DNA from: Novosphingobium cyanobacteriorum
GTDB lineage: Bacteria > Pseudomonadota > Alphaproteobacteria > Sphingomonadales > Sphingomonadaceae
Length of the DNA: 64,000 nt
Reading direction: 5' to 3'
Assembly (NCBI RefSeq): GCF_029436685.1
Contig: NZ_JAROCY010000005.1
Location: 1-64,000 of the forward strand
Under the pieces are notes generated by a model. It worked only from the letters and a program-made list of their open reading frames with translations, did no database searches and was not told where the DNA came from. Shown here in pieces: positions 6,728 to 15,173 of the stretch. Position 1 is the first letter of the stretch, and the number at the start of each line of letters is the position of its first letter. A program made the translations under genes and the position numbers.

Positions 6728-8380
6728 ATGGGCGCAACACAGGGAAACACACCGGTTCCGGACCGCAATGTCGTCAATGTCGGATCGCGCAGGTCCGGGG
6801 CGAGCGGAGCCGACGACGGCTGGATGGCCCGCCACTGGTATGACGCCCCGGGGCAGAACCCGATGTGGCCCGACGTGCATGTCTATACTGACCAGATGTC
6901 CTATGCGCCCGGCGCAGAGGTGCTTTTCCACGCCAGCACGACGGCGCGCGAATGGTCGTTGGAAATCGTCCGAGACGGGGCCGTGCCGCAATCGGTGCAT
7001 CAGTCCGGAGCCATTCCGGGACGCCATGTCCCCATTCCCGAGGATGTCGTGCGGCTCGGTTGCGGTTGGCCGGTTGCCTATCGCTGGACCGTGCCATCGT
7101 CCTGTGCGTCCGGGTTCTTTCGGGTCATTGCCTCGTGCGAAAGACCCGACGGGACACGTTTCGTGCACCAGCAGTTCTTCGTTGTCCGTCCGCACGGCCC
7201 CCGCCGCACACCGTTTCTCCTGGTGCTGCCAACCGCAACCTGGACGGCATACAACGATTGGGGAGGCGCCAATCATTACCAGGGCAGGGACGGATATTCG
7301 CCGGTTCTCAGCCTGAAGCGGCCATGGCGGCACGGCCTTGTCTGGCTGCCAGAGGGTGCCCCGCGCATCGTTTCCGACCGCCATCGCCCACCGCTTGCGC
7401 CGCCACAGTACCGGATGAAGGAATGGGCCCTGGCCAATGGCTTCGGCCAATATGCCAGCGCTGCCGGATGGGCCCAGTTCGATCGTCATTTCGTCGTGTG
7501 GGCAGAGCGGAACAATCTTGCCATAGACATGATCACGCAGACCGACCTTCACTATCGGCCTGAACTGCTGGATGGCTATCGGTGCCTGATATTCGTCGGT
7601 CATGATGAATACTGGTCCGCCACGATGCGCGATCACGTTGATCATTTCGTGGAGGGCGGGGGCAAGGTCGCGCGCTTTGCAGGCAACTTCCTTTGGCAGA
7701 TTCGCCTCGAAGACGAAGGACGGACCCAGATCTGCTACAAGTACGATGCGGCAAGTGAAGACCCGGTCCGGGGGACCGATCAAGCCCATCTGCTGACTAG
7801 CGCGTGGGAAGACCGGCTTGTGAGCCGCCCCGGCGCCCAGACATTCGGGGTGAATGCCCTGCGCGGCATGTATGCTTCATGGGGCGGTTTCGCGCCAGCA
7901 GGTACGCGCGGCTTCACCACCTACCAGCCGGGCCACTGGGCCTTTGCCGGAACCGGCCTGCGGTATGGTGACATCCTGGGCGATGCCAGTGAAGTCTTCG
8001 GCTACGAGGTGGACGGCCTGGAATACGGGTTCGAGCGGGGTTTGCCATACCCCACCGGAGCGGACGGCGCGCCGAATGACCTGCAAATTCTGGCCATGGC
8101 CCCGGCTACACTGGCGGAAGACGTCATTCAGGACGATCAAGCTGCGTATTACATCCGTAACGCGGATTTGGCCTTCGCGGCACAGGCGATTGACGGCGAG
8201 GTCACGCCGGAAGCCCTGGATCGACGCCGACGCGGTTCGGGCATGATTGTTCATTTCGGAAAGGGCAAGGGGGAAGTGTTCACCGCCGGGACGTGTGAAT
8301 GGATCATGGGACTGACACGGGCAGACCAGCAGGTCCACACGGTAACGATGAATGTCCTCAGGCGCTTTTCCGCAGGCTAG
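6728..8380 (+). CDS. N,N-dimethylformamidase beta subunit-like protein
   Basis: The 550-aa product matches the C-terminal domain family of the large subunit of N,N-dimethylformamidase, an iron-dependent amidohydrolase. Key segments are FLLVLPTATWTAYNDWGG (Y175) and LIFVGHDEYWSATMRDHV (H292, E294), then GGKVARFAGNFLWQIR. The characterised enzyme uses two tyrosines and one carboxylate to hold iron; Y175 and E294 are the obvious candidates here (inference). That enzyme is about 760 aa and works with a small alpha subunit, which is not visible here. ATG 6728 was chosen; a GTG at 6710 in a GTGA overlap with the lactonase gene is an alternative. Confidence 0.75.
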   Translation: MGATQGNTPVPDRNVVNVGSRRSGASGADDGWMARHWYDAPGQNPMWPDVHVYTDQMSYAPGAEVLFHASTTAREWSLEIVRDGAVPQSVHQSGAIPGRHVPIPEDVVRLGCGWPVAYRWTVPSSCASGFFRVIASCERPDGTRFVHQQFFVVRPHGPRRTPFLLVLPTATWTAYNDWGGANHYQGRDGYSPVLSLKRPWRHGLVWLPEGAPRIVSDRHRPPLAPPQYRMKEWALANGFGQYASAAGWAQFDRHFVVWAERNNLAIDMITQTDLHYRPELLDGYRCLIFVGHDEYWSATMRDHVDHFVEGGGKVARFAGNFLWQIRLEDEGRTQICYKYDAASEDPVRGTDQAHLLTSAWEDRLVSRPGAQTFGVNALRGMYASWGGFAPAGTRGFTTYQPGHWAFAGTGLRYGDILGDASEVFGYEVDGLEYGFERGLPYPTGADGAPNDLQILAMAPATLAEDVIQDDQAAYYIRNADLAFAAQAIDGEVTPEALDRRRRGSGMIVHFGKGKGEVFTAGTCEWIMGLTRADQQVHTVTMNVLRRFSAG

Positions 8381-8700
8381 CTGAGCCGGGTGCGCCGCCG
8401 CGTTGCCCTTCTGCGCCAGGGTCGGAACTCGACCAGGGCCCGTTTGAGGCTCTGGCGGAATGGCCCATCACGATAAGACGGTGCGCAGAATATCTCGATG
8501 GCCCGTGTTCTGGTGCGCTGCGCGGCAAACCGCCTCGCTGGGCGGATCGGAAGCCTTTGACGACAATGTGTCACCGATCACAGCGCAGCTGGTGCAGGCC
8601 TGGCATTCCGGATGCACGGTTGATGCGGCGATTCTGGCGCTCTATGCCGTGAGGCAAGGGGCATGGGATGTCCCCTTTGGGGTGGGGGCCTCTTGATACG
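8381..8700. other. Gene-free stretch
   Basis: These 320 bp between the dimethylformamidase-like gene and the CHAT gene hold no convincing reading frame: the one open frame (8460-8696) has no ribosome-binding site and no recognisable product. No hairpin, repeat or tRNA was seen. Promoter elements of the CHAT gene should lie at its right end, but none is clear. Confidence 0.5.
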
Positions 8701-11700
8701 ATGCGCGGCATTGGACGTTTTTCGATAATTCCGATCCTGCTGGCGACGGCACTTCCGGTGGCAGCGGCCCTGGCGCAGACCCCGGCCGTGACCGGGGGCA
8801 GCAATGCATCGTGGCGGCCGCTGGCCGACCGGCTGGCGACGGCAGTGGCCGACGACAATGCCGAGATGGTGGGCAAGCTGGCGCCGCTGGTTGAGGTGCT
8901 GGTGTCCAAGGGGCCGGCGCCGAGCGAGGATGACGAGGACTTCGGCCTCGCCACGCTCGATTCCGCCTACCTCTTCCTGCAGGACAATGCCGGGCGGCGG
9001 CGCGTGCTGGAGCGCAAGCGGGCGGTGCTGACGGCGCGCCAGGGGCCCGACAGCTATTCCGCGCGGATGATGGCGGGCGAAGAGGCCGACCTGCTGCGCG
9101 CAGAGGGCAAGCCGGCAGAGGGCGAGGCGCTGCTGCGCCGGGCCGTGGCAGCCGCACCCACCGGTGACCCGGCGATCCGCATCGCGCTGCAATCGGCGCT
9201 GGCGGAATACCTGGGCAATGCACAGCACCTGTCCGAACAGGCCGATGCGCAGCGCGACCTGCTGGACATGCAGGTGGCGGCGCATGGTGCGGATTCGAAC
9301 GATGCCTTCACCGCCACTTATGAACTGTGCTGGACGCTCGGGCAGCTCGGCCGTTCGGAAGAAGCCATCGCACTGGCCGCCGGAGCCGCGCCGCGGGCGG
9401 AGGCGGTGTGGCGTGCCACCGGTGCGGACGAGAACAACAACGGTTCGTTCCAGAGCATGGCCGCGGCGATCCGTCTGTCCAACCTGATGGAGTGCCAAGC
9501 CGACCAGCTCGGCGCGATCGGCAAGGTGGAGGAATCGGATTACTACTTCGACGAAGTGAACAAGATCCGCACCCGCTATTTCAGCCGGCCGATCCACATC
9601 GTGGCGCGCACGTACAACAACATGGCGTTCCGCCAGAACTTCCAGGGCCGCTATGCGCTGGCGGAGCAGAACGCCCGCTATGCGCTGGAAATCTATGAGG
9701 GGATGCTGCCCGACGGGCCAACGGACGACGACATCACCTATGCCAAGTATCGCTACAACCTCGCCTCCGCGCTGCTGGGGCAGGGCAAGGCGGAAGAAGC
9801 GGTGCCGCTGCTGCGCTATGGCGTGCCGATCCAGCGCAAGCTGGACCCCGACCACCCGGACCTGGTGATCCTGCTGACCACGCTTTCGCGCGCGCTGGTG
9901 GCGGCGGGCGGCCATACGGACGAGGCGCTGGAACTGGCGCGCGAGGCGGCGACCATTGCCCGCAAGCACCGCGATGCGCGGTTGGCCGGGGGATACGCCA
10001 ACAGCGCGCCCGATCCGGCGAGCGCGGCGCTGACCCGCGCGGTGGCGGGCGACAGCAAGACGCACGATCCGCTGTCGATGGCCTATGGCGCGCTGATCGA
10101 GGCGACGCGCGGGAAGATCGAGGGGAGCGACGAGGCGGGCGCGCAGGCGACCCTGCGCAACGAGCTGTTCATCGCCGCGCAGGACCTGGAGCAGTCCTCT
10201 GCCGGGCAGGCCATGGCCGAGGCGGCGGCGCGATCGGTGGCGGGCGATGGCCCGCTGGGCGAGCTGGTCACGCGCAAGCAGCAGCTGGTCGCCCGTGCCC
10301 GCGCGCTGAGCAATGCGCTGTCCAAGGCGCTGGCCGAGGGAAAGTCGCCGGGCATCGTGGAGCAGCGCAAGGCGCTTGACGCAGCGGCGGCGGAACTGGC
10401 GACGGTGGACGCGCAGCTGAAGCAGCGCTTCCCCGCGTTCGAGGAACTGGTTTCGCCTGCGCCGCTTTCCATCGCCGAGGTGCAGGCGCGGCTTGCGCCG
10501 GACGAGGCGCTGGTGCTGATGGTGCCCAACGCCAAGGACTACTACGCGCTGGTCATCTCGCCCGACCAGTCGCTTCTGCGCGTCAGCATGGGCGCGACCG
10601 AGCCGGTGGCGGACCTGGTGCGCCGCCTGCGCTGCCGGGTGGACGAGGCGAGCTGCACCCGTGCCGAGGACATGGACCAGACCGCCAGCGGCGATGAAGA
10701 GCTGAAGGGCATCGACGCCTTCTTCCCCCGCTTTGACCGGGCGGCGGCCTTTACCCTCTATCGCAACCTGTTCGCACCGCTGGAGCCGGGGCTGGGCAAG
10801 GCCAAGCGGGTTTTCGTGACCATCGCCGGGCCGCTGGGCGGGGTGCCGCTGCCGCTGCTGGTGACCGACTTCGACCCCGACAAGGACAAGGCCGAAGCGG
10901 GCGACGTGAACACGCTGGAACAGACGAAGTGGCTGGGCGACAAGTATGCGTTCATCACGCTGCCGGCCGTTTCCGCACTGCGCTTGGCCAAGGTTGCGGC
11001 CTCGACAGGCGGCGCGGCGCGGCCCTTTGTCGGCTATGGCGCGCCCAGCCTGCTGGGGCCAGAGGGCGGATCGCGCAGCGTGGAGAGCGGCGGGCGCCGC
11101 CGCCTGCGTTCAGGCATCCAGGGCATCACCGTGGCCAGCCCCGATGCGCTGCGCAAGCTATCTCCCCTGCCCGGCACCGAGATCGAGCTGAAGCGCATGG
11201 CCGAGGCGCTGAAGACCCCGCCAGGCGCGCTGCGGCTGGGCCAGGCGGCAACCGAGGGCGCGCTGAAGCACGATCCGCGATTGGCGCAGGCGGGCATCGT
11301 GGCCTTTGCCACGCATGGCCTGCTGCCGCAGGAAGTGGGGCGTGCGGCGGAACCGGGGCTGGTCTTCACCCCGCCCGCCGTGGCTTCGCCCGACGACGAC
11401 GGCCTGCTGACCGCCAGCGAGGCATCCAAGCTGAAGCTCAATGCCGACTGGGTGATCCTGTCTGCCTGCAACACCGCCGCATCCGACGGCACGCCGGGAT
11501 CGCAGAGCCTTTCGGGCCTCGGTCGCGCGTTCCTTCACGCCGGGGCGCGGGCGCTGCTGGCCAGCCACTGGCGCGTGTCCGACGAGGTGACCGCGGTGCT
11601 GACGGTGGAGACGATGCGCCTCTCACGCCAGGGGATGACCAAGGCGGAGGCGCTGCGCACGGCGATGGCGGAAGTGCGCACGGGCAAGCGGCCCGACGGC

Positions 11701-11784
11701 ACCCCCCTGCCCGCCTGGCAGGAGTTCTGGGCGCACCCGGCGGCGTGGAGCCCCTTCGTGCTGGTGGCGGCGGAAGGGCGCTGA
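8701..11784 (+). CDS. Secreted TPR-CHAT domain protein
   Basis: This is a 1027-aa protein with a cleavable signal peptide (residues 1 to about 26, ending AAALAQ). Residues about 60-440 are alpha-helical tetratricopeptide-type repeats (for example VARTYNNMAFRQNFQGRYALAEQNARYALEIYEG). The C-terminal 330 residues are a CHAT domain of the caspase/separase clan: AGPLGGVPLPLLV, VAFATHGLL with H872, and WVILSACNTAAS with C923, the expected His-Cys dyad. CHAT proteins cleave partner proteins or act as scaffolds; export to the periplasm is common in proteobacterial TPR-CHAT proteins. ATG 8701 was chosen over 8668 because it places the signal peptide at the N-terminus. The target is unknown. Confidence 0.85.
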   Translation: MRGIGRFSIIPILLATALPVAAALAQTPAVTGGSNASWRPLADRLATAVADDNAEMVGKLAPLVEVLVSKGPAPSEDDEDFGLATLDSAYLFLQDNAGRRRVLERKRAVLTARQGPDSYSARMMAGEEADLLRAEGKPAEGEALLRRAVAAAPTGDPAIRIALQSALAEYLGNAQHLSEQADAQRDLLDMQVAAHGADSNDAFTATYELCWTLGQLGRSEEAIALAAGAAPRAEAVWRATGADENNNGSFQSMAAAIRLSNLMECQADQLGAIGKVEESDYYFDEVNKIRTRYFSRPIHIVARTYNNMAFRQNFQGRYALAEQNARYALEIYEGMLPDGPTDDDITYAKYRYNLASALLGQGKAEEAVPLLRYGVPIQRKLDPDHPDLVILLTTLSRALVAAGGHTDEALELAREAATIARKHRDARLAGGYANSAPDPASAALTRAVAGDSKTHDPLSMAYGALIEATRGKIEGSDEAGAQATLRNELFIAAQDLEQSSAGQAMAEAAARSVAGDGPLGELVTRKQQLVARARALSNALSKALAEGKSPGIVEQRKALDAAAAELATVDAQLKQRFPAFEELVSPAPLSIAEVQARLAPDEALVLMVPNAKDYYALVISPDQSLLRVSMGATEPVADLVRRLRCRVDEASCTRAEDMDQTASGDEELKGIDAFFPRFDRAAAFTLYRNLFAPLEPGLGKAKRVFVTIAGPLGGVPLPLLVTDFDPDKDKAEAGDVNTLEQTKWLGDKYAFITLPAVSALRLAKVAASTGGAARPFVGYGAPSLLGPEGGSRSVESGGRRRLRSGIQGITVASPDALRKLSPLPGTEIELKRMAEALKTPPGALRLGQAATEGALKHDPRLAQAGIVAFATHGLLPQEVGRAAEPGLVFTPPAVASPDDDGLLTASEASKLKLNADWVILSACNTAASDGTPGSQSLSGLGRAFLHAGARALLASHWRVSDEVTAVLTVETMRLSRQGMTKAEALRTAMAEVRTGKRPDGTPLPAWQEFWAHPAAWSPFVLVAAEGR

Positions 11785-11796
11785 GAACCCGTGGGC

Positions 11797-12306
11797 TCAG
11801 CCGCAGGGCGCCTGCACGGTAACGCCGTTGCCGTCCACCGGCATCCCGCCGATCGCGATGTTGCGCAGCCTGGCCGGTGCGAAATCGACGCGATCATTCA
11901 TCGGGCTGCCCTGTGGCCCGGCCGGCTTGTCGGACCCGAAGGTGACGAAGATCAGCCGGCCGCAATCCACGCCATGATCGCGGAACCACGCCGCCAACCG
12001 CTCCGCCCGGGCGCGGCCAAGCCCGATGTTCGCCTGCGGATCCGCAAACGCGGCGGTGTTGGTCTCCACGCGCAGCAGGGTGATGGAGGGCTTCTCCGCC
12101 AGGAACCGCACCACTGCGGCGAGTGCGGCCTCGCTTTCACCGGCAAGCGTGTCTCCCTTTTCGGCGAAGCGCACGACCTGCGGCAGGACCAGCAGTCCGT
12201 TTTCGATGCGCACGGCGGGTGCCTGCGCCACGGCGTTGCCGGTGCCCGCCATCACCAATGCCACCGCCAACGCGGCCGCCTGCGCCAGCCTTCCCATTCG
12301 CTTCAT
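11797..12306 (-). CDS. Periplasmic OmpA-like protein
   Basis: The 169-aa product has a signal peptide (MKRMGRLAQAAALAVALVMAGTGNAVAQ) and a C-terminal OmpA-type domain: FAEKGDTLAGESEAALAAVVRFLAEKP, TNTAAFADPQANIGLGRARAERLAAWF, and VTFGSDKPAG. The usual NRRVE motif is altered (MNDRVDFA), so peptidoglycan binding may be weakened. Start 12306 is preferred because it begins the signal peptide; 12354 is also open. The gene is convergent with the CHAT gene (12 bp apart) and divergent from the secreted protein gene. Confidence 0.7.
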   Translation of the reverse strand: MKRMGRLAQAAALAVALVMAGTGNAVAQAPAVRIENGLLVLPQVVRFAEKGDTLAGESEAALAAVVRFLAEKPSITLLRVETNTAAFADPQANIGLGRARAERLAAWFRDHGVDCGRLIFVTFGSDKPAGPQGSPMNDRVDFAPARLRNIAIGGMPVDGNGVTVQAPCG

Positions 12307-12337
12307 CGCCGTTTTGCCCCCCGTTAAGGCCAGGATC

Positions 12338-13288
12338 ATGCCCATGCGCCCCACCAGATGCCTTTTGCCGGTGCTGCTGTCGATATCGATCGTGCCAGCG
12401 CCCGCGCATGCCGCCCCGCCGCAATCCGCCCCCCCGGCCGAACTGGTCGCCGACGTGACCGCCGAACTGCGCGAAGGCGGCGTGACCGCGGCCGAGATCG
12501 CCCGCGCGCGCAGGCTCTATCGCCCTGTGTCACTCACCGGGCCGCAGACACAGATCGGGGCGCAGGGTGGGGCGCAGGACTGGCTGGTGGACATGCGCGC
12601 CGCTCCCAGCGGCATGCTGTGCGGCACCGGCGGCTGCCCGGTGGAAGTGTGGACCATGCAGGGCGGCCGTTATCGCCGCGCCTTCGCGCTGCAGGCGCTG
12701 GACTTCACGGTGGCGGCTGGCCGGCGCCTTGAGGTCTCGCTCAACGGGGTGCTGTGCGGGGCCACCGGCAGCGAGGACTGCCGCTATGCCTTTGCCTGGG
12801 TGCCTGACGGCACAGCGGGCGCAGGCTGGTTCCTGCAGGCACCGCCCCCCGGCGAGGCCAGGGGCTATGCCGGGCCGATCGTGCAGGCCGATCCGCAGGC
12901 GATAGAACGCGTGCCCCCCGCCCTCGCCGCGCGTGACGGCTTTGCCGCATGGTGCCGATCGGGCGGGGGCGAGCCCGATACCGAGGATGCGCTGGCCCTT
13001 CTGCCCGACCTGACCGGCGATGCCCGCCCCGAAGCGCTGTTCGATGCGAACCGCGCGACTTGCACCGTGAACGGCGCCGATGGCGAAGAGAGCCAGCGTC
13101 CGTGCCCGGAGGGCGAGGAGGCGTGCCGGTCATTGCTGCTGGTGTCAGCTCCGCAGGGCTGGACGCCCCGCCCCCGGCGCGAACCTTTCGACTACTGGAT
13201 CCGCTGGGACGAGCGCGGCGCACACATGGCCGTGGCCGCACCGGACTGCGGGATGTGCGAGATCGAGGAACTGGACCTCAAGCAATAG
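12338..13288 (+). CDS. Secreted protein of unknown function
   Basis: The 316-aa product starts with a signal peptide (MPMRPTRCLLPVLLSISIVPAPAHA) and contains about ten Cys in the mature part, suggesting disulfides in the periplasm. The region GMLCGTGGCPVEVWTMQGGRYRRAF resembles the CG-x-GGC-pVEVw pattern of small secreted proteins, but I cannot name a family. A segment near residue 220 (LLPDLTGDARPEALFDANRATC) looks like an FG-GAP-type calcium-binding loop (inference). It starts 32 bp from the divergent OmpA-like gene, so the two promoters must overlap or lie inside the opposing genes. Confidence 0.65.
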   Translation: MPMRPTRCLLPVLLSISIVPAPAHAAPPQSAPPAELVADVTAELREGGVTAAEIARARRLYRPVSLTGPQTQIGAQGGAQDWLVDMRAAPSGMLCGTGGCPVEVWTMQGGRYRRAFALQALDFTVAAGRRLEVSLNGVLCGATGSEDCRYAFAWVPDGTAGAGWFLQAPPPGEARGYAGPIVQADPQAIERVPPALAARDGFAAWCRSGGGEPDTEDALALLPDLTGDARPEALFDANRATCTVNGADGEESQRPCPEGEEACRSLLLVSAPQGWTPRPRREPFDYWIRWDERGAHMAVAAPDCGMCEIEELDLKQ

Positions 13289-13850
13289 GTCCCTCGGGGC
13301 AGCTTACGCGAAAGCGGTGGGCCCCTGGTTGAAGGGTGGGGGAGTTCTGCGGGCCGAGCCAGCTTGCCAAAGTGGGGTCTTGTTTCACGCGGCAAAGCTC
13401 GACCGAGGGCGCGCATCGCCTGAACTCACTGTCTTTGGCGTGCCTCTGCGCAAGCGATGAATGCCCTGACATCGTCAGGCAGCGTCGAAGGATCAAAAGG
13501 CTGATCATCAAGTCTCGGCGCCTGAGATATCGCAAGATCGCAAGCCGACATCACGCGCCGGACGAGGCCCGCGCACCGCTGATGCACGCCCCACCTGCCC
13601 AGTTTTCCGACGACGGACCGGCGAAACTACCGTTGGCAGACGGATGGCCTGCAATTCTGCTATCAACGATAACACATCGCCTGCTGCACATTTGTCAGAC
13701 CATCCCGGCTGTGACGCGGATTGCCTGCAGGTGCGCGCCTGCTTGCGATGGCCATCATGTGCGCAAGGGCATCGTGCATGCCCCAGGCCGTCGGACCAGA
13801 CGCTGCAGGGGAGCCAGCGCTGAAAGAGGTTGGCGCGCCTGCTTCCCCGC
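13289..13850. other. Long intergenic region before the catabolic cluster
   Basis: No gene is supported in these 562 bp. Open frames here lack ribosome-binding sites and resemble nothing. At 13660-13673 CTATCAACGATAAC is a partial copy of the operator found further downstream. The stretch may be the scar of an insertion event, but no transposase fragment or terminal repeat was recognised. Confidence 0.4.
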
Positions 13851-13878
13851 TTGACGCAACCGAGTTACCACTGATAAC
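13851..13878 (+). promoter_or_regulatory. Predicted promoter of the catabolic cluster
   Basis: TTGACG (13851-13856), 16 bp, then GATAAC (13873-13878) is a reasonable sigma-70-type promoter 59 bp before the first start codon. The -10 element and spacer are covered by the palindromic operator at 13864-13878, an arrangement typical of repression by promoter occlusion. The call rests on inspection only. Confidence 0.5.
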
Positions 13879-13902
13879 AAGTGATTCGTTACCAGCGATA
13901 AC
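13864..13902 (+). promoter_or_regulatory. Tandem operator (two 15-bp near-palindromes)
   Basis: GTTACCACTGATAAC at 13864-13878 and GTTACCAGCGATAAC at 13888-13902 differ at two positions and start 24 bp apart, about two helical turns, so a repressor could bind both on one face of the DNA. A 13/15 match lies before the TonB-receptor gene (18983-18997), and weaker matches lie before the tetR gene. The TetR-family protein at 23607 is the likely ligand-responsive regulator (inference). Confidence 0.6.
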
Positions 13903-13936
13903 GCGTCAGCAAGGCGCACAGGCGGGAGAATTACGC

Positions 13937-15172
13937 ATGGCATCCGCTGCCCTATCCGCAGATCATCCGGCCTCGCCCGCGCAGGCAGACTTCGCCTCGA
14001 TCACGCCAAAGGCCCTGCTCGAACGTGCCCGCGCACTCCGCCCGCGCCTGCGCGCCATGGAAGCCGAGGCTGAGCGTCAGGGTCGCCTCCCGCAGGACCT
14101 GCTCGAAGAACTCGATGGCGCAGGCTTCTTCCGCATCGTGCAACCGCGCAATTTCGGCGGTCTCGAATGCGATGTGCCCACGTTCTACAAGGTGATGATG
14201 GAAATCGCTCGTGGCAGCACCGATGTGGGCTGGGTCATGGCACTGGTCTCGGGACAGCCGGTCGTGCTCGCCCGCTTCCCCGAACAGGCGCAAGCCGAAG
14301 CCTATGGCACGACGGGCGAATTTCGCGCCTCGGGCTCATTCGCACCGCCCGGGAAGGCCGTGCCGGTCGATGGTGGCTATCGCGTCACCGCCGCCTGGCA
14401 GAACGGTTCGGGCTGCGACATCTCCACGCACTTCATGCCGCTGGTGATGATCGAGACGGCCGATGGCCCGCAACCGGCGCAGATCCTGATCGATCGCAAG
14501 GACTTCGAGATCATCGATGACTGGAACGTGATCGGCATGCGCGGCACCGGATCGAAGCGCGTCGTGGTCAACGACCTTTTCGTCCCCGAACACCGCGTGA
14601 TGCGCTGCCATGGCATGATGCGCGGGGCAGAGCCGCTTGATCTCGCCTGCACCACCAACGACAATCCGATGTACTCCGCGTCGATTTCACCCTTCCTGAT
14701 CAGCCAGACGGCCTGCGTCGCCGTCGGCACGGCAAGGGCCGCGCTTGATCATTACGAGGAAATCCTGCGCACGAAGAAGTCAGCCTACCCTCCCTACCAT
14801 GAAAAGGGGACGGACCCGATCCACCAGCGCAATTTCGGCACGGCCTTCCGCCTTGTTTCCACGGCCGAAGCGGCCCTCGTCCAGGCAGGCCACGAATTCA
14901 TGGAATATGCGCAGGAATGGCACGACGACGGCGTACCGTTCGACCAGATGCGCGCCTTGCGGCTGCGCTCCATTGCCGTACAGGCGGTGCAGCTCGGCTG
15001 GGAAGCGTTCCAGCTGGTCTTCCACGCCGGCGGCACGTCGACAGCCGCGCGCGAAGGCCACCCGCTCACCCGCATCCTGCGCAACTTCAACGTTCTGCGC
15101 ACCCACGCCGTCCTGCAGCTTGAAGATGCTGCTCATGCCGTCGGCCGCACGGCATTCGCGGTGGCTTCCTGA
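13937..15172 (+). CDS. Class D flavin-dependent monooxygenase (acyl-CoA dehydrogenase fold), copy 1
   Basis: The 411-aa product has the acyl-CoA-dehydrogenase fold of reduced-flavin-dependent monooxygenases such as HsaA, DszC and the oxygenase of p-hydroxyphenylacetate hydroxylase: GFFRIVQPRNFGGLECDV near residue 60, WQNGSGCDISTHFMPL in the mid-domain, WNVIGMRGTGSKRVVVNDLFVPEHRV, and a C-terminal helical domain. Lack of the acyl-CoA dehydrogenase catalytic base and the context favour a monooxygenase. It needs reduced flavin from a partner; the azoR-like gene of the cluster is a candidate. GGGAGAA precedes the ATG by 6 nt. It is 1 nt from the amidase gene. Confidence 0.8.
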   Translation: MASAALSADHPASPAQADFASITPKALLERARALRPRLRAMEAEAERQGRLPQDLLEELDGAGFFRIVQPRNFGGLECDVPTFYKVMMEIARGSTDVGWVMALVSGQPVVLARFPEQAQAEAYGTTGEFRASGSFAPPGKAVPVDGGYRVTAAWQNGSGCDISTHFMPLVMIETADGPQPAQILIDRKDFEIIDDWNVIGMRGTGSKRVVVNDLFVPEHRVMRCHGMMRGAEPLDLACTTNDNPMYSASISPFLISQTACVAVGTARAALDHYEEILRTKKSAYPPYHEKGTDPIHQRNFGTAFRLVSTAEAALVQAGHEFMEYAQEWHDDGVPFDQMRALRLRSIAVQAVQLGWEAFQLVFHAGGTSTAAREGHPLTRILRNFNVLRTHAVLQLEDAAHAVGRTAFAVAS

Positions 15173-15173
15173 C

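Noticed and set aside
8460..8696. Small gene before the CHAT gene
   Set aside because: No ribosome-binding site, no resemblance to a known family, and an in-frame stop shortly upstream; probably a chance frame.
13289..13850. Transposase remnant in the long gap before the oxygenase gene
   Set aside because: Translations in all frames gave no transposase-like motif, and no terminal inverted repeats or target duplications were found.
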